From Candidatus Thalassarchaeum sp. (GTDB taxonomy: Archaea; Thermoplasmatota; Poseidoniia; Poseidoniales; Thalassarchaeaceae): a stretch of 64,000 nt of DNA. The translations under genes were made by a program, and so were the position numbers. The stretch spans positions 1-64,000 of the forward strand of contig JADHRW010000005.1 of NCBI GenBank assembly GCA_016777225.1. Direction: 5' to 3'. Positions 1 through 6,819 of this stretch are shown here, piece after piece; position 1 is the first letter of the stretch; the number at the start of each line of letters is the position of its first letter. The notes under the pieces are model-generated. The model worked only from the letters and a program-made list of their open reading frames with translations. It made no database searches and had not been told where the DNA came from.

Positions 1-20
1 GGACGCTGAGGTGAATAAGT

Positions 21-212
21 ATGCCAGAACGTAGAATATGCAGTTTCTCACATGAAGAGATTGAGCCAGGAACAGGCATTATGTTTGTCAAGAGAGATGG
101 TTCAGTACTTTGGTTCAAGGACAGTAAGGCTCGAAAGAACATGCTGAAGCTTGGCCGTAACCCACGAAGAATGAAGTGGACTCGCCGGTATGTTAAGGGC
201 GGAATTAACTGA
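21..212 (+). CDS. rpl24e: 50S ribosomal protein L24e (eL24), zinc-ligand-poor form
   Basis: This is a structural protein of the large ribosomal subunit. The 63-residue protein keeps the family core IEPGTG, a basic RNA-binding centre and RNPRRMKWTRRY. A Shine-Dalgarno sequence GAGGTGA (8-14) lies six bases before the ATG. Archaeal eL24 normally binds zinc with four cysteines (CSFCG near the N-terminus and a CSSKC-like pair later). Here only C7 remains: the N-terminal motif reads CSFS and the later one FKDSKA. It is therefore a C-minus form unlikely to bind zinc. In archaea it usually stands in the L7ae - S28e - L24e - ndk - infB order, and ndk and infB do follow here. Confidence 0.95.
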   Translation: MPERRICSFSHEEIEPGTGIMFVKRDGSVLWFKDSKARKNMLKLGRNPRRMKWTRRYVKGGIN

Positions 213-231
213 TTATTACAAATTTCTTTAA

Positions 232-749
232 TCAGAAGGATATTTATATGAAATTGAACAAGCTACTACGGACATATTACTGAGAGGAAGAAATCATTCT
301 CTGTTCGAAGAAAACCCAATTAAAAGATTCGTGAAATCACCCCCTGTAGATAGGATTACAGAAAGAATTCAATTACGAAAAAGTCGGATTGGACAAGGTA
401 AATTTCGAGAAGATGTATTAGCAAGATGGGATGGTCAATGCGCAGTATCTCCAATTAGCAAGCCTGAACTATTGAGAGCTTCGCATATCAAACCATGGAG
501 TACTTGTGATAATTCTCAAGAAAAATTAGACCCGTTTAATGGATTAGCGCTTGCCCAAAATTATGATGGCCAATTTGATTCAGGGTTCATTTCGTTTGAT
601 GAAGACGGTAGGATAATTATTTCAGAAAGATTAGAGGTTTGGGAAACACAAACTTTGGGGATATCAGAAAGGGCAAGACTTCGGCAACTATAGATGCAAC
701 TGAGGACTATATGAAATTTCATCGTGAGAGAATTTTTCTGACCTCTTGA
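232..749 (+). pseudogene. decayed HNH endonuclease (HNH_2 / PF13391-like)
   Basis: The frame is open from the stop at 229-231 and has no ATG. The only credible start is GTG at 331, which would give 120 residues ending at 693. The translation carries the family signature CAVS...LLRASHIKPW...LDPFNGL...DGQFDSGFISFDEDGRI. The expected C-terminal tail (FHRERIF) is present but in another frame: after the tag stop at 691-693, the frame starting at 687 reads on through MKFHRERIF to a TGA at 747-749. A one-base deletion near 685-690 would explain this. Coding sequence upstream of 331 also looks homologous but lacks a start. It is probably a transferred nuclease gene inserted between rpl24e and ndk and now inactive. 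A sequencing error at the frameshift is the main alternative. Confidence 0.7.
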
Positions 750-793
750 ATATCCAATTAATAGAAAAATCAATGGGTTTTTACCAAGACAGA

Positions 794-800
794 TTATATA
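794..800 (+). promoter_or_regulatory. possible TATA box for ndk-infB
   Basis: TTATATA lies about 80 bases upstream of the ndk ATG, after the HNH remnant. If used, it would give a leader of roughly 50 bases and restore expression of ndk-infB after the insertion split the ancestral operon. It is only a match to the archaeal TATA consensus in AT-rich DNA. Confidence 0.3.
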
Positions 801-878
801 TTGACTTTTACCTCTTTTCTATGTTTAACTTTCTAGTGTCCCTTTGGATTGAAATAGGGATGGTCGGTCGGCCGAATC

Positions 879-1334
879 ATGGCAGACTTGCAAACAACCT
901 ACATTATGATCAAACCTGATGGCGTACAAAGAGGGCTTGTTGGTGAGATAATCAATAGATTCGAGCGCAAGGGACTACGTATGGTCGGTCTTCGTCAACT
1001 TACTCCTTCGATGGAGTTAGCAGAAGCACACTATGCAGTTCACTCAGAACGTCCATTCTACTCTGGACTTATCGAATTCATTACTTCAGGACCTGTAGTA
1101 GCTATGGCATGGACTGGCGTAGATGCAATTTCAGTTGCGCGTAACATCATCGGCCCTACAAATGGAAGAGATGCAGCACCAGGAACAATCCGTGGAGATT
1201 GGGCAATGGATATTGGTCACAACATCATTCACGGTAGCGATGGTGAAGACACTGCATCATTCGAACTTGGACTATGGTTCCCTGATGGACTATGTGACTG
1301 GGTACTTGATGCTGAGTCACAAATCTACGAGTAA
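879..1334 (+). CDS. ndk: nucleoside diphosphate kinase
   Basis: This cytosolic enzyme transfers the gamma-phosphate of ATP to nucleoside diphosphates through a phosphohistidine. The 151-residue length is typical. The N-terminus [16 protein letters not shown] is the family signature, and the catalytic histidine is H118 in NIIHGSDG, which is followed by the conserved acidic C-terminal region. The ATG at 879 places the motif at the usual distance. It precedes infB in the conserved archaeal eL24-ndk-infB order, with only about 30 bases between ndk and infB, so the two are probably cotranscribed. Confidence 0.97.
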   Translation: MADLQTTYIMIKPDGVQRGLVGEIINRFERKGLRMVGLRQLTPSMELAEAHYAVHSERPFYSGLIEFITSGPVVAMAWTGVDAISVARNIIGPTNGRDAAPGTIRGDWAMDIGHNIIHGSDGEDTASFELGLWFPDGLCDWVLDAESQIYE

Positions 1335-1366
1335 AACAATTAAACTAATTGAGGAAGGAACATGAA

Positions 1367-3154
1367 GTGGTCACGATGGAAAACCGTAGACAGCCAATTG
1401 TTTCCGTATTAGGTCACGTAGATCATGGTAAAACCAGTTTACTAGATCATATTCGTTCTCTTGGTTCAGGCAGACAAGCTTCTGTAATGGACCGTGAAGC
1501 AGGTGGAATTACTCAACATATTGGAGCTACTGAAGTTCCTGCTGATTTGTTGAATGAATTATGTTCGCCACTAATGGGTGGAAAATCATTTGATTCTCCA
1601 GGACTTCTGTTCATTGATACTCCTGGTCATCATTCATTCTCAACTCTACGTTCACGAGGTGGTTCTTTAGCAGATGTTGCAATCTTAATGGTAGATATTC
1701 ATGATGGATGTATGCCACAAACAGTTGAATCAATACGTATCCTAAAGAATTCTAAAACACCTTTCGTTATTGCTGCAAATAAAGTAGATAGAGTCCACGG
1801 TTGGCAATCAGTTCGAGACAGACCGATGGCTTTAGCTCTAAGAGAACAGACAAAAGATACCATAGGATACTTTGATCAAAAGTACTGGAAATTAGTCGGT
1901 TCTTTTGCTGAACATGGATTCAATATAGAACGCTATGATAAAATCAAAGATTTCACTAAAGAAATCGCTCTAGTACCAATCTCTGCAAAACAAGGAGAAG
2001 GAATTCAAGATTTACTTGCAGTAGTTATTGGAATGGCAGAAAGATATCTTGGCGACAAACTGACTGATGTTGATGGCGCAGGAGAAGGTACTGTTCTAGA
2101 AATGAAAGAAGAAAGGGGACTGGGTAAGACTCTGGATGTTATCCTATATCGTGGTTCTATTCACAAAGGAGATGAAATTGTCTTAGTAACACAAGATGGT
2201 GGAATTTCTACACGTGTTCGTGGAATGTTCTCCCCAAGAGGAATGTCAGAGATGAGAGACGCAGGAGACAGGTGGGATGATTCAGATGTCGCTCATGCAG
2301 CATCAGGTCTGAAAGTCTCAGCACCTGATATTGACGGTGTTCTTGCTGGAACTACACTTAGAGTCGTAAAAACCGATGAAGAGCGTCTAGAGGCGCTTAA
2401 TGCAGCTAATAATGAGGCTAATCTTTCAATTGAGTTAGATGAAGAAGGTGTAACCATCAAAGCAGATACAGTTGGTGGATTGGAAGCTCTGGCAAAAGAA
2501 TTGAAAGAATTAGATTTACCAATTCGTCATGCAACTATTGGAAAGGTCAATCGTCGAGATGTTAGGTCTGCTGAAAATTCAAAAGACCCTCTCCATCGTA
2601 TCATTATGGCATTCGCTACAGATATTCTAGCAGATGCGGAAACTGAGATTGAGAAATCCGAAAATGGTGTTAAATATATCAGTTCAGATATCATCTATCG
2701 TATTCTCGAAGAGAGAGAAGAATGGGTAGAAAAGAGAACTAAAGAATTAGAAGATGAGTCTAGAGAAGTTGTAGTTTATCCTGGAAGAATAAAGTTTCTT
2801 CCAGACCATACATTCCGTGCTAGTAAACCAGCTGTAATTGGAGTTAGAGTATTGGCTGGAAGAATACATGTTGGTCAACACTTACTGAAAGAAGGTGTTA
2901 GAATTGGAAGAATAAAATCGATCCGTTCAGGACAAGATTCTATGAAGGAAGCATTGCAAGGAGCCGAAGTTGCAGTAGCAATTGATGGAGTAACTGTAGG
3001 AAGGCAACTTGAAGAGAATGATATGATGTTAGTTGATGTCCCAGCATCACATGCAAAAAAGCTGAGAAAGATGGACCTCTCGGCTGCTGAAGAAGAAGTT
3101 TTAGAGGAATTAATGGAAATTCATCGTAAAGAGGATCACTTCTGGGGACGCTAA
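1367..3154 (+). CDS. infB: translation initiation factor IF-2 (archaeal aIF2/aIF5B type)
   Basis: This GTPase promotes ribosomal subunit joining. G1 is GHVDHGKTS close to the N-terminus, G3 is DTPGH and G4 is NKVD, followed by a beta-barrel domain, a central domain and the long C-terminal domain ending in an acidic helix. About 595 residues is the archaeal size, without the long bacterial N-terminal extension, and no intein is present. The frame is open from TTG 1349. A strong Shine-Dalgarno GAGGAAGGA (1351-1359) sits seven bases before GTG 1367, so I prefer that start. ATG 1376 is the other candidate, and G1 follows it closely either way. Confidence 0.95.
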   Translation: MVTMENRRQPIVSVLGHVDHGKTSLLDHIRSLGSGRQASVMDREAGGITQHIGATEVPADLLNELCSPLMGGKSFDSPGLLFIDTPGHHSFSTLRSRGGSLADVAILMVDIHDGCMPQTVESIRILKNSKTPFVIAANKVDRVHGWQSVRDRPMALALREQTKDTIGYFDQKYWKLVGSFAEHGFNIERYDKIKDFTKEIALVPISAKQGEGIQDLLAVVIGMAERYLGDKLTDVDGAGEGTVLEMKEERGLGKTLDVILYRGSIHKGDEIVLVTQDGGISTRVRGMFSPRGMSEMRDAGDRWDDSDVAHAASGLKVSAPDIDGVLAGTTLRVVKTDEERLEALNAANNEANLSIELDEEGVTIKADTVGGLEALAKELKELDLPIRHATIGKVNRRDVRSAENSKDPLHRIIMAFATDILADAETEIEKSENGVKYISSDIIYRILEEREEWVEKRTKELEDESREVVVYPGRIKFLPDHTFRASKPAVIGVRVLAGRIHVGQHLLKEGVRIGRIKSIRSGQDSMKEALQGAEVAVAIDGVTVGRQLEENDMMLVDVPASHAKKLRKMDLSAAEEEVLEELMEIHRKEDHFWGR

Positions 3155-3237
3155 AATGCGATGCAGAACCAGTTCATAGACACCCAACCCTTTAGTATTA
3201 AAAAACGGGGCAGGTAGATGTTAGAAGGTGTTGAAAG

Positions 3238-4221
3238 ATGACTATGGCAGCCAGTGACCCGAAGTCCCGTGAGTTAATTCAGACGGTTTCGCAAATTTCA
3301 AATGCATTAATGAATGAAGTTTCCAAGGTAATTATTGGTAAGCAAGAAAATCTTCGAAGAGTTTCAGTAGGTATACTATCAAATGGAAATATGTTGATTG
3401 AGGATTTCCCAGGATTAGCTAAGACTTTGATGGCAAATACATTCGCTACTGCTCTTGGTTGCAAATTCAAGCGTGTTCAATTTACTCCAGATCTTCTACC
3501 TGCAGATATCATGGGGACATACATGTATGACCAACAAGCTGGTGAGTTCAAACTACGTCCAGGTCCTCTGTTCACGAACGTACTTCTAGCGGACGAGATT
3601 AACCGTGCTCCACCTAAGACACAAGCTGCTTTACTAGAAGCAATGGAAGAAAAACAAGTAACAATTGAAGGTATTACTCATAAATTACCTGCTCCATTCA
3701 TTACTATGGCTACTCAAAATCCAATTGAACAAGAAGGAACATATCCTCTTCCAGAAGCACAGATGGACCGTTTCTTGATGAAGATGTCAATGGGATACCC
3801 TAACAGACAGGAAGAAAAAGCAATTCTACAGCGAAGAAAACTCCGAGGTAAAGATGACCACGAAGTTGAGCAAATTACTTCTCCTAAGAAAGTGGTTGCA
3901 ATGCAGAAAGCACTGGAAACAGTGCATGTAGATCCTGCAATCATGTCTTACATCGTTGAACTTGTTCACCGTACTCGTGAAGATCACAGAGTAATTACTG
4001 GTGCATCTCCTCGTGCTAGTCAATCACTATTCAAGACAAGTCGTGCAAGTGCTGCAATTGATGGAAGAGACTATGTTATTCCTGATGACATCAAGAATGT
4101 CGCACTACAAGTTGTAAGCCACAGAATCGTACTAAAGCCTGAATCAAAGATTCGTGGAGTTACTGGACAGCACCTGATGAGAAAGATTCTTTCAGAAGTC
4201 CCAGTACCCGTTATTCAGTGA
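3238..4221 (+). CDS. MoxR-family AAA+ ATPase
   Basis: A 327-residue MoxR-type ATPase. Walker A is EDFPGLAKT (the MoxR family often has Ala before the Lys), Walker B is LLADEINRAPP, and sensor 1 lies in ITMATQNPIEQEGTYPLPEAQMDRF, of which the central NPIEQ is diagnostic. The C-terminal lid region begins around residue 230. MoxR ATPases act as chaperones in maturing complexes, usually with VWA or DUF58 partners, but none is encoded here. The next gene, 55 bases downstream, is a ParA ATPase. The client is unknown. Confidence 0.9.
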   Translation: MTMAASDPKSRELIQTVSQISNALMNEVSKVIIGKQENLRRVSVGILSNGNMLIEDFPGLAKTLMANTFATALGCKFKRVQFTPDLLPADIMGTYMYDQQAGEFKLRPGPLFTNVLLADEINRAPPKTQAALLEAMEEKQVTIEGITHKLPAPFITMATQNPIEQEGTYPLPEAQMDRFLMKMSMGYPNRQEEKAILQRRKLRGKDDHEVEQITSPKKVVAMQKALETVHVDPAIMSYIVELVHRTREDHRVITGASPRASQSLFKTSRASAAIDGRDYVIPDDIKNVALQVVSHRIVLKPESKIRGVTGQHLMRKILSEVPVPVIQ

Positions 4222-4275
4222 ATTTAGCCAACAGGATTGAACACCTTCGGCTCTCACAGCCCTTCAGTGGGATAC

Positions 4276-5184
4276 ATGGCGAAGCCAATTATAATTGCAG
4301 TTGTCAATCATAAGGGTGGTTGTTCGAAGACAACCACTGCAGTAAATCTTGCAGCCGCTTTAGCTACAGGTAATACAGATATGGGAATTAAATCTCGTCG
4401 TGTTTTACTTGTAGATCTAGATCCAAAAGGAAATGTTGCAACTACATTTGGAATTGATAAACGAACTCTCGGAGCGACAATGAATGAATTATTCAAAGGA
4501 GGAATTGATGGGACACAAGTGAGCCTTAATCAATGTCTATTAGGGCCAGGAAATCTTACACAGTCAATGAAAAAATCTTGGAGAAAACATAATCCAGACA
4601 AAAAACGTGGACCTCCAAAAGAAATTGCTATCAATAATTTATGGATACTACCAGCAGATCTAGATCTTTCAGGAGTTGAAATTGATTTGGCTACTAGGTT
4701 TGGAAGAGAAGCGAGACTGAAATCAGTTTTGCTTCAAGCTGAGGAACACTTTGATATCATCATCATAGATACGCCAGCATCACTTGGGTTATTGACTACA
4801 AATGCTCTTACTGCAGCGCAATGGGTACTGATTCCAATACAAGCAGAATTCTATGCATTAGAAGGAATGGGACAATTAATGAACACAATACAGAGTGTTC
4901 AAAAAGCAGTCAATCCTGAATTAAAATTATTTGGAATTGTATTGACAATGGTTCAGTCACGAAGTAAGTTATGTGAAACAGTAGCCGAACAAGCAAGGAA
5001 ACATTTCGGTGAACGTGTTTTCAAAACACAAATTGCAAGATCAATCGCTATAGCAGAATCACCATTAGAAGGGGCTCCAATTGTTATCGCAAAGAAGCCA
5101 AACAAATCAAATCCATCTAGTCAAAATCTTTGGGATTTCGCTAAAGAAGCGGATTCAAGAATCAGAATAATACTTGGTAATTAA
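4276..5184 (+). CDS. ParA/Soj-family ATPase (first of two in the window)
   Basis: A deviant Walker-A ATPase of 303 residues. It has VVNHKGGCSKTTTAVNL near the N-terminus (signature lysine K, with Ser in place of the second Gly), Walker A-prime VLLVDLDPKGN and Walker B IIIIDTPASLGLLT. ParA proteins dimerise on ATP and bind DNA or membrane to position plasmids, chromosomes or protein clusters. The frame is open from TTG 4237, but ATG 4276 is immediately followed by the conserved beta strand. An insertion with basic residues (KKSWRKHNPDKKRG) lies between the A-prime motif and Walker B. No parB is adjacent. The gene ends tail to tail, overlapping by four bases, with a long coiled-coil gene. Confidence 0.9.
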   Translation: MAKPIIIAVVNHKGGCSKTTTAVNLAAALATGNTDMGIKSRRVLLVDLDPKGNVATTFGIDKRTLGATMNELFKGGIDGTQVSLNQCLLGPGNLTQSMKKSWRKHNPDKKRGPPKEIAINNLWILPADLDLSGVEIDLATRFGREARLKSVLLQAEEHFDIIIIDTPASLGLLTTNALTAAQWVLIPIQAEFYALEGMGQLMNTIQSVQKAVNPELKLFGIVLTMVQSRSKLCETVAEQARKHFGERVFKTQIARSIAIAESPLEGAPIVIAKKPNKSNPSSQNLWDFAKEADSRIRIILGN

Positions 5185-6281
5185 CTTTCAGATACTCTCT
5201 CTAGAGTAGATTGCTTGGCGTCGAGTATTATTTTTTCCCACTTTACTTTTAATTGGGATTCGAGAGATTTCATTATTTCATTTACTTCTTTCTTAGATAT
5301 ATCTGTACGCTTAGAAAATTGCTCTTCTAATGTCGAAAGTAACTCTGTTTCTCTCTCTTTTGCAAAATTAGCAACACGTTGTTCCATTTCGACTTCGCTT
5401 TCTAGCGCTAATTCCTGCCGACGTAGAGAAAGAGCAGCTTCCATTGTTTTTCTCTCGGCTCTAAATCTTCTCTCTAAATCAGATAATGCATTTTGTTCAG
5501 CTTCTTCTTCGAGAGACTTAGTTCTAACATCAACATCTGTTAGCATATCTTTTTCTAATGATTTACGCTCACTTTTGAGTTGCTTATCTAACTCAGTTCC
5601 CCTCGCTTTACGTGCTTCTGCAAGCCTCTCCCGCATCTGAATTTCCTGATCTAAGCGGTAAGACTCAACTTTTCTATGAACTTGTGATTCCATAACTTCA
5701 CGAAGGTCCATCTCAACTCTTCGTTCCATTCGTTCTAAATCTTGATTCGCTTCTAGTTCTAATCTCTCATTCAAGAATGCTTGACGGCGTGTAAGTTCAA
5801 TTTCCATTTCAACTTTCAGTCTAGAGCGTAATTTCGAAGTATGGGCTTCTATACGTCTGTCTCTCTCTAAATCCAATTGTTCTCTCAATCGATTTTCTTC
5901 TCGACGTAATCGATGTAACATTTCTTCACGAAGAAGTCTTTCTTCGCGTTCTAATGCTTCAGTTTCCAGACGTTCCATTTCATCTTCAAGACCTGCTCGA
6001 AGGTCTGCTTCGATATTCTGTAACTGCTCTTCAAAGAGAATTTCATTAGCTTTTCTTATGGCACCGTGCATTCCTGAGACACGTTCAGTCATTTCTGCAA
6101 TACGCATTCTTCTTTCTCTTCGAATACTAGATCTAAGTTTAGATTCCTCATCAAGTCTATCACGAGCTCTAGCTACTGAATCCATAGTGGATGAGGCTGA
6201 AAGAACATGTTGAGCACGAAGACTAGACAGTTCTTCGATACCTTCGGTATCTTTTCCGGTTGGCGACTTGCTTTCACTCAT
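5181..6281 (-). CDS. long coiled-coil protein, function unknown
   Basis: The 366 residues are almost entirely heptad-like, rich in Glu, Arg, Leu and Lys, with no Cys, Trp or transmembrane segment. The first 30 residues are low-complexity and Ser-rich (MSESKSPTGKDTEGI). It resembles SMC-like or cytoskeletal coiled-coil rods by composition only. The ATG at 6281 is the only start that fits. It lies downstream of the zinc-ribbon and P-type ATPase genes on the same strand and meets the ParA gene tail to tail. A structural or scaffold role is possible, and a link with the neighbouring ParA is speculation from proximity. Confidence 0.75.
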   Translation of the reverse strand: MSESKSPTGKDTEGIEELSSLRAQHVLSASSTMDSVARARDRLDEESKLRSSIRRERRMRIAEMTERVSGMHGAIRKANEILFEEQLQNIEADLRAGLEDEMERLETEALEREERLLREEMLHRLRREENRLREQLDLERDRRIEAHTSKLRSRLKVEMEIELTRRQAFLNERLELEANQDLERMERRVEMDLREVMESQVHRKVESYRLDQEIQMRERLAEARKARGTELDKQLKSERKSLEKDMLTDVDVRTKSLEEEAEQNALSDLERRFRAERKTMEAALSLRRQELALESEVEMEQRVANFAKERETELLSTLEEQFSKRTDISKKEVNEIMKSLESQLKVKWEKIILDAKQSTLERVSES

Positions 6282-6401
6282 GGGTACCCATCCCCATCAT
6301 TACGGTATTTCTTGAGTATATGAGAACGATGGGTGTATTTCTCCCAGTAATCGCTATTTTGCAATGATTTGAGTATTAATCAAATTGCATAATTTGATCT
6401 A

Positions 6402-6794
6402 TCAAAATGTGACATTAAATGCAGATTCACAAGCAGGACAATCCAATTGTCGTGTACCTGGACGAGGTCTTATTCTTAATTTTCTTTCACAGCCAGGACA
6501 TTCAATTTCGACCTTGACAATCTTAGCTGTTAACGCGAAAACGCCGTTACAGCCACTACATGTTAGGTCTACTGGCCTTTCTTCAGTTCCTGCTACAAGT
6601 ATCATATTACAATGAGGACAAGGTACTGATTCTTCGATTAGAGCATCAACTGTTGGTTGATGAGATACCTTACACACAGCTTCACAAATTTCGCATTGTA
6701 TTTCACCAAGTCCCGGCGGTAGCATATGATTACAATGAGCACATTCTGCTAAAGGTGCTACATGTTTCGACTCGACCTCTACTGAATCAACCAT
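6402..6794 (-). CDS. triple zinc-ribbon protein
   Basis: A 130-residue soluble protein built of three zinc-ribbon-like units. The CxxC pairs are CAHC and CEIC (residues about 18-38), CPHC and CSGC (about 59-82), and CPGC and CPAC (about 99-122). All twelve metal-ligand cysteines are present. No nuclease or enzymatic domain is visible. Such proteins often bind nucleic acid or partner proteins, and no specific function can be named. It starts 25 bases after the P-type ATPase gene on the same strand, so it is probably cotranscribed; a role in metal handling is therefore conceivable. Confidence 0.8.
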   Translation of the reverse strand: MVDSVEVESKHVAPLAECAHCNHMLPPGLGEIQCEICEAVCKVSHQPTVDALIEESVPCPHCNMILVAGTEERPVDLTCSGCNGVFALTAKIVKVEIECPGCERKLRIRPRPGTRQLDCPACESAFNVTF

Positions 6795-6819
6795 ACCCCT
6801 CGCTACCCCTTATTGGTTA

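Noticed and set aside
839..860. TCCCT...AGGGA hairpin before ndk
   Set aside because: Five pairs with a 12-base loop; too weak to claim.
1123..1365. 80-codon frame inside ndk
   Set aside because: Shadow frame of a clearly conserved gene.
4276..5184. ParA here as part of a plasmid-type parABS with the coiled-coil gene as parB
   Set aside because: The coiled-coil protein has no ParB helix-turn-helix or CTPase motif and is on the opposite strand.
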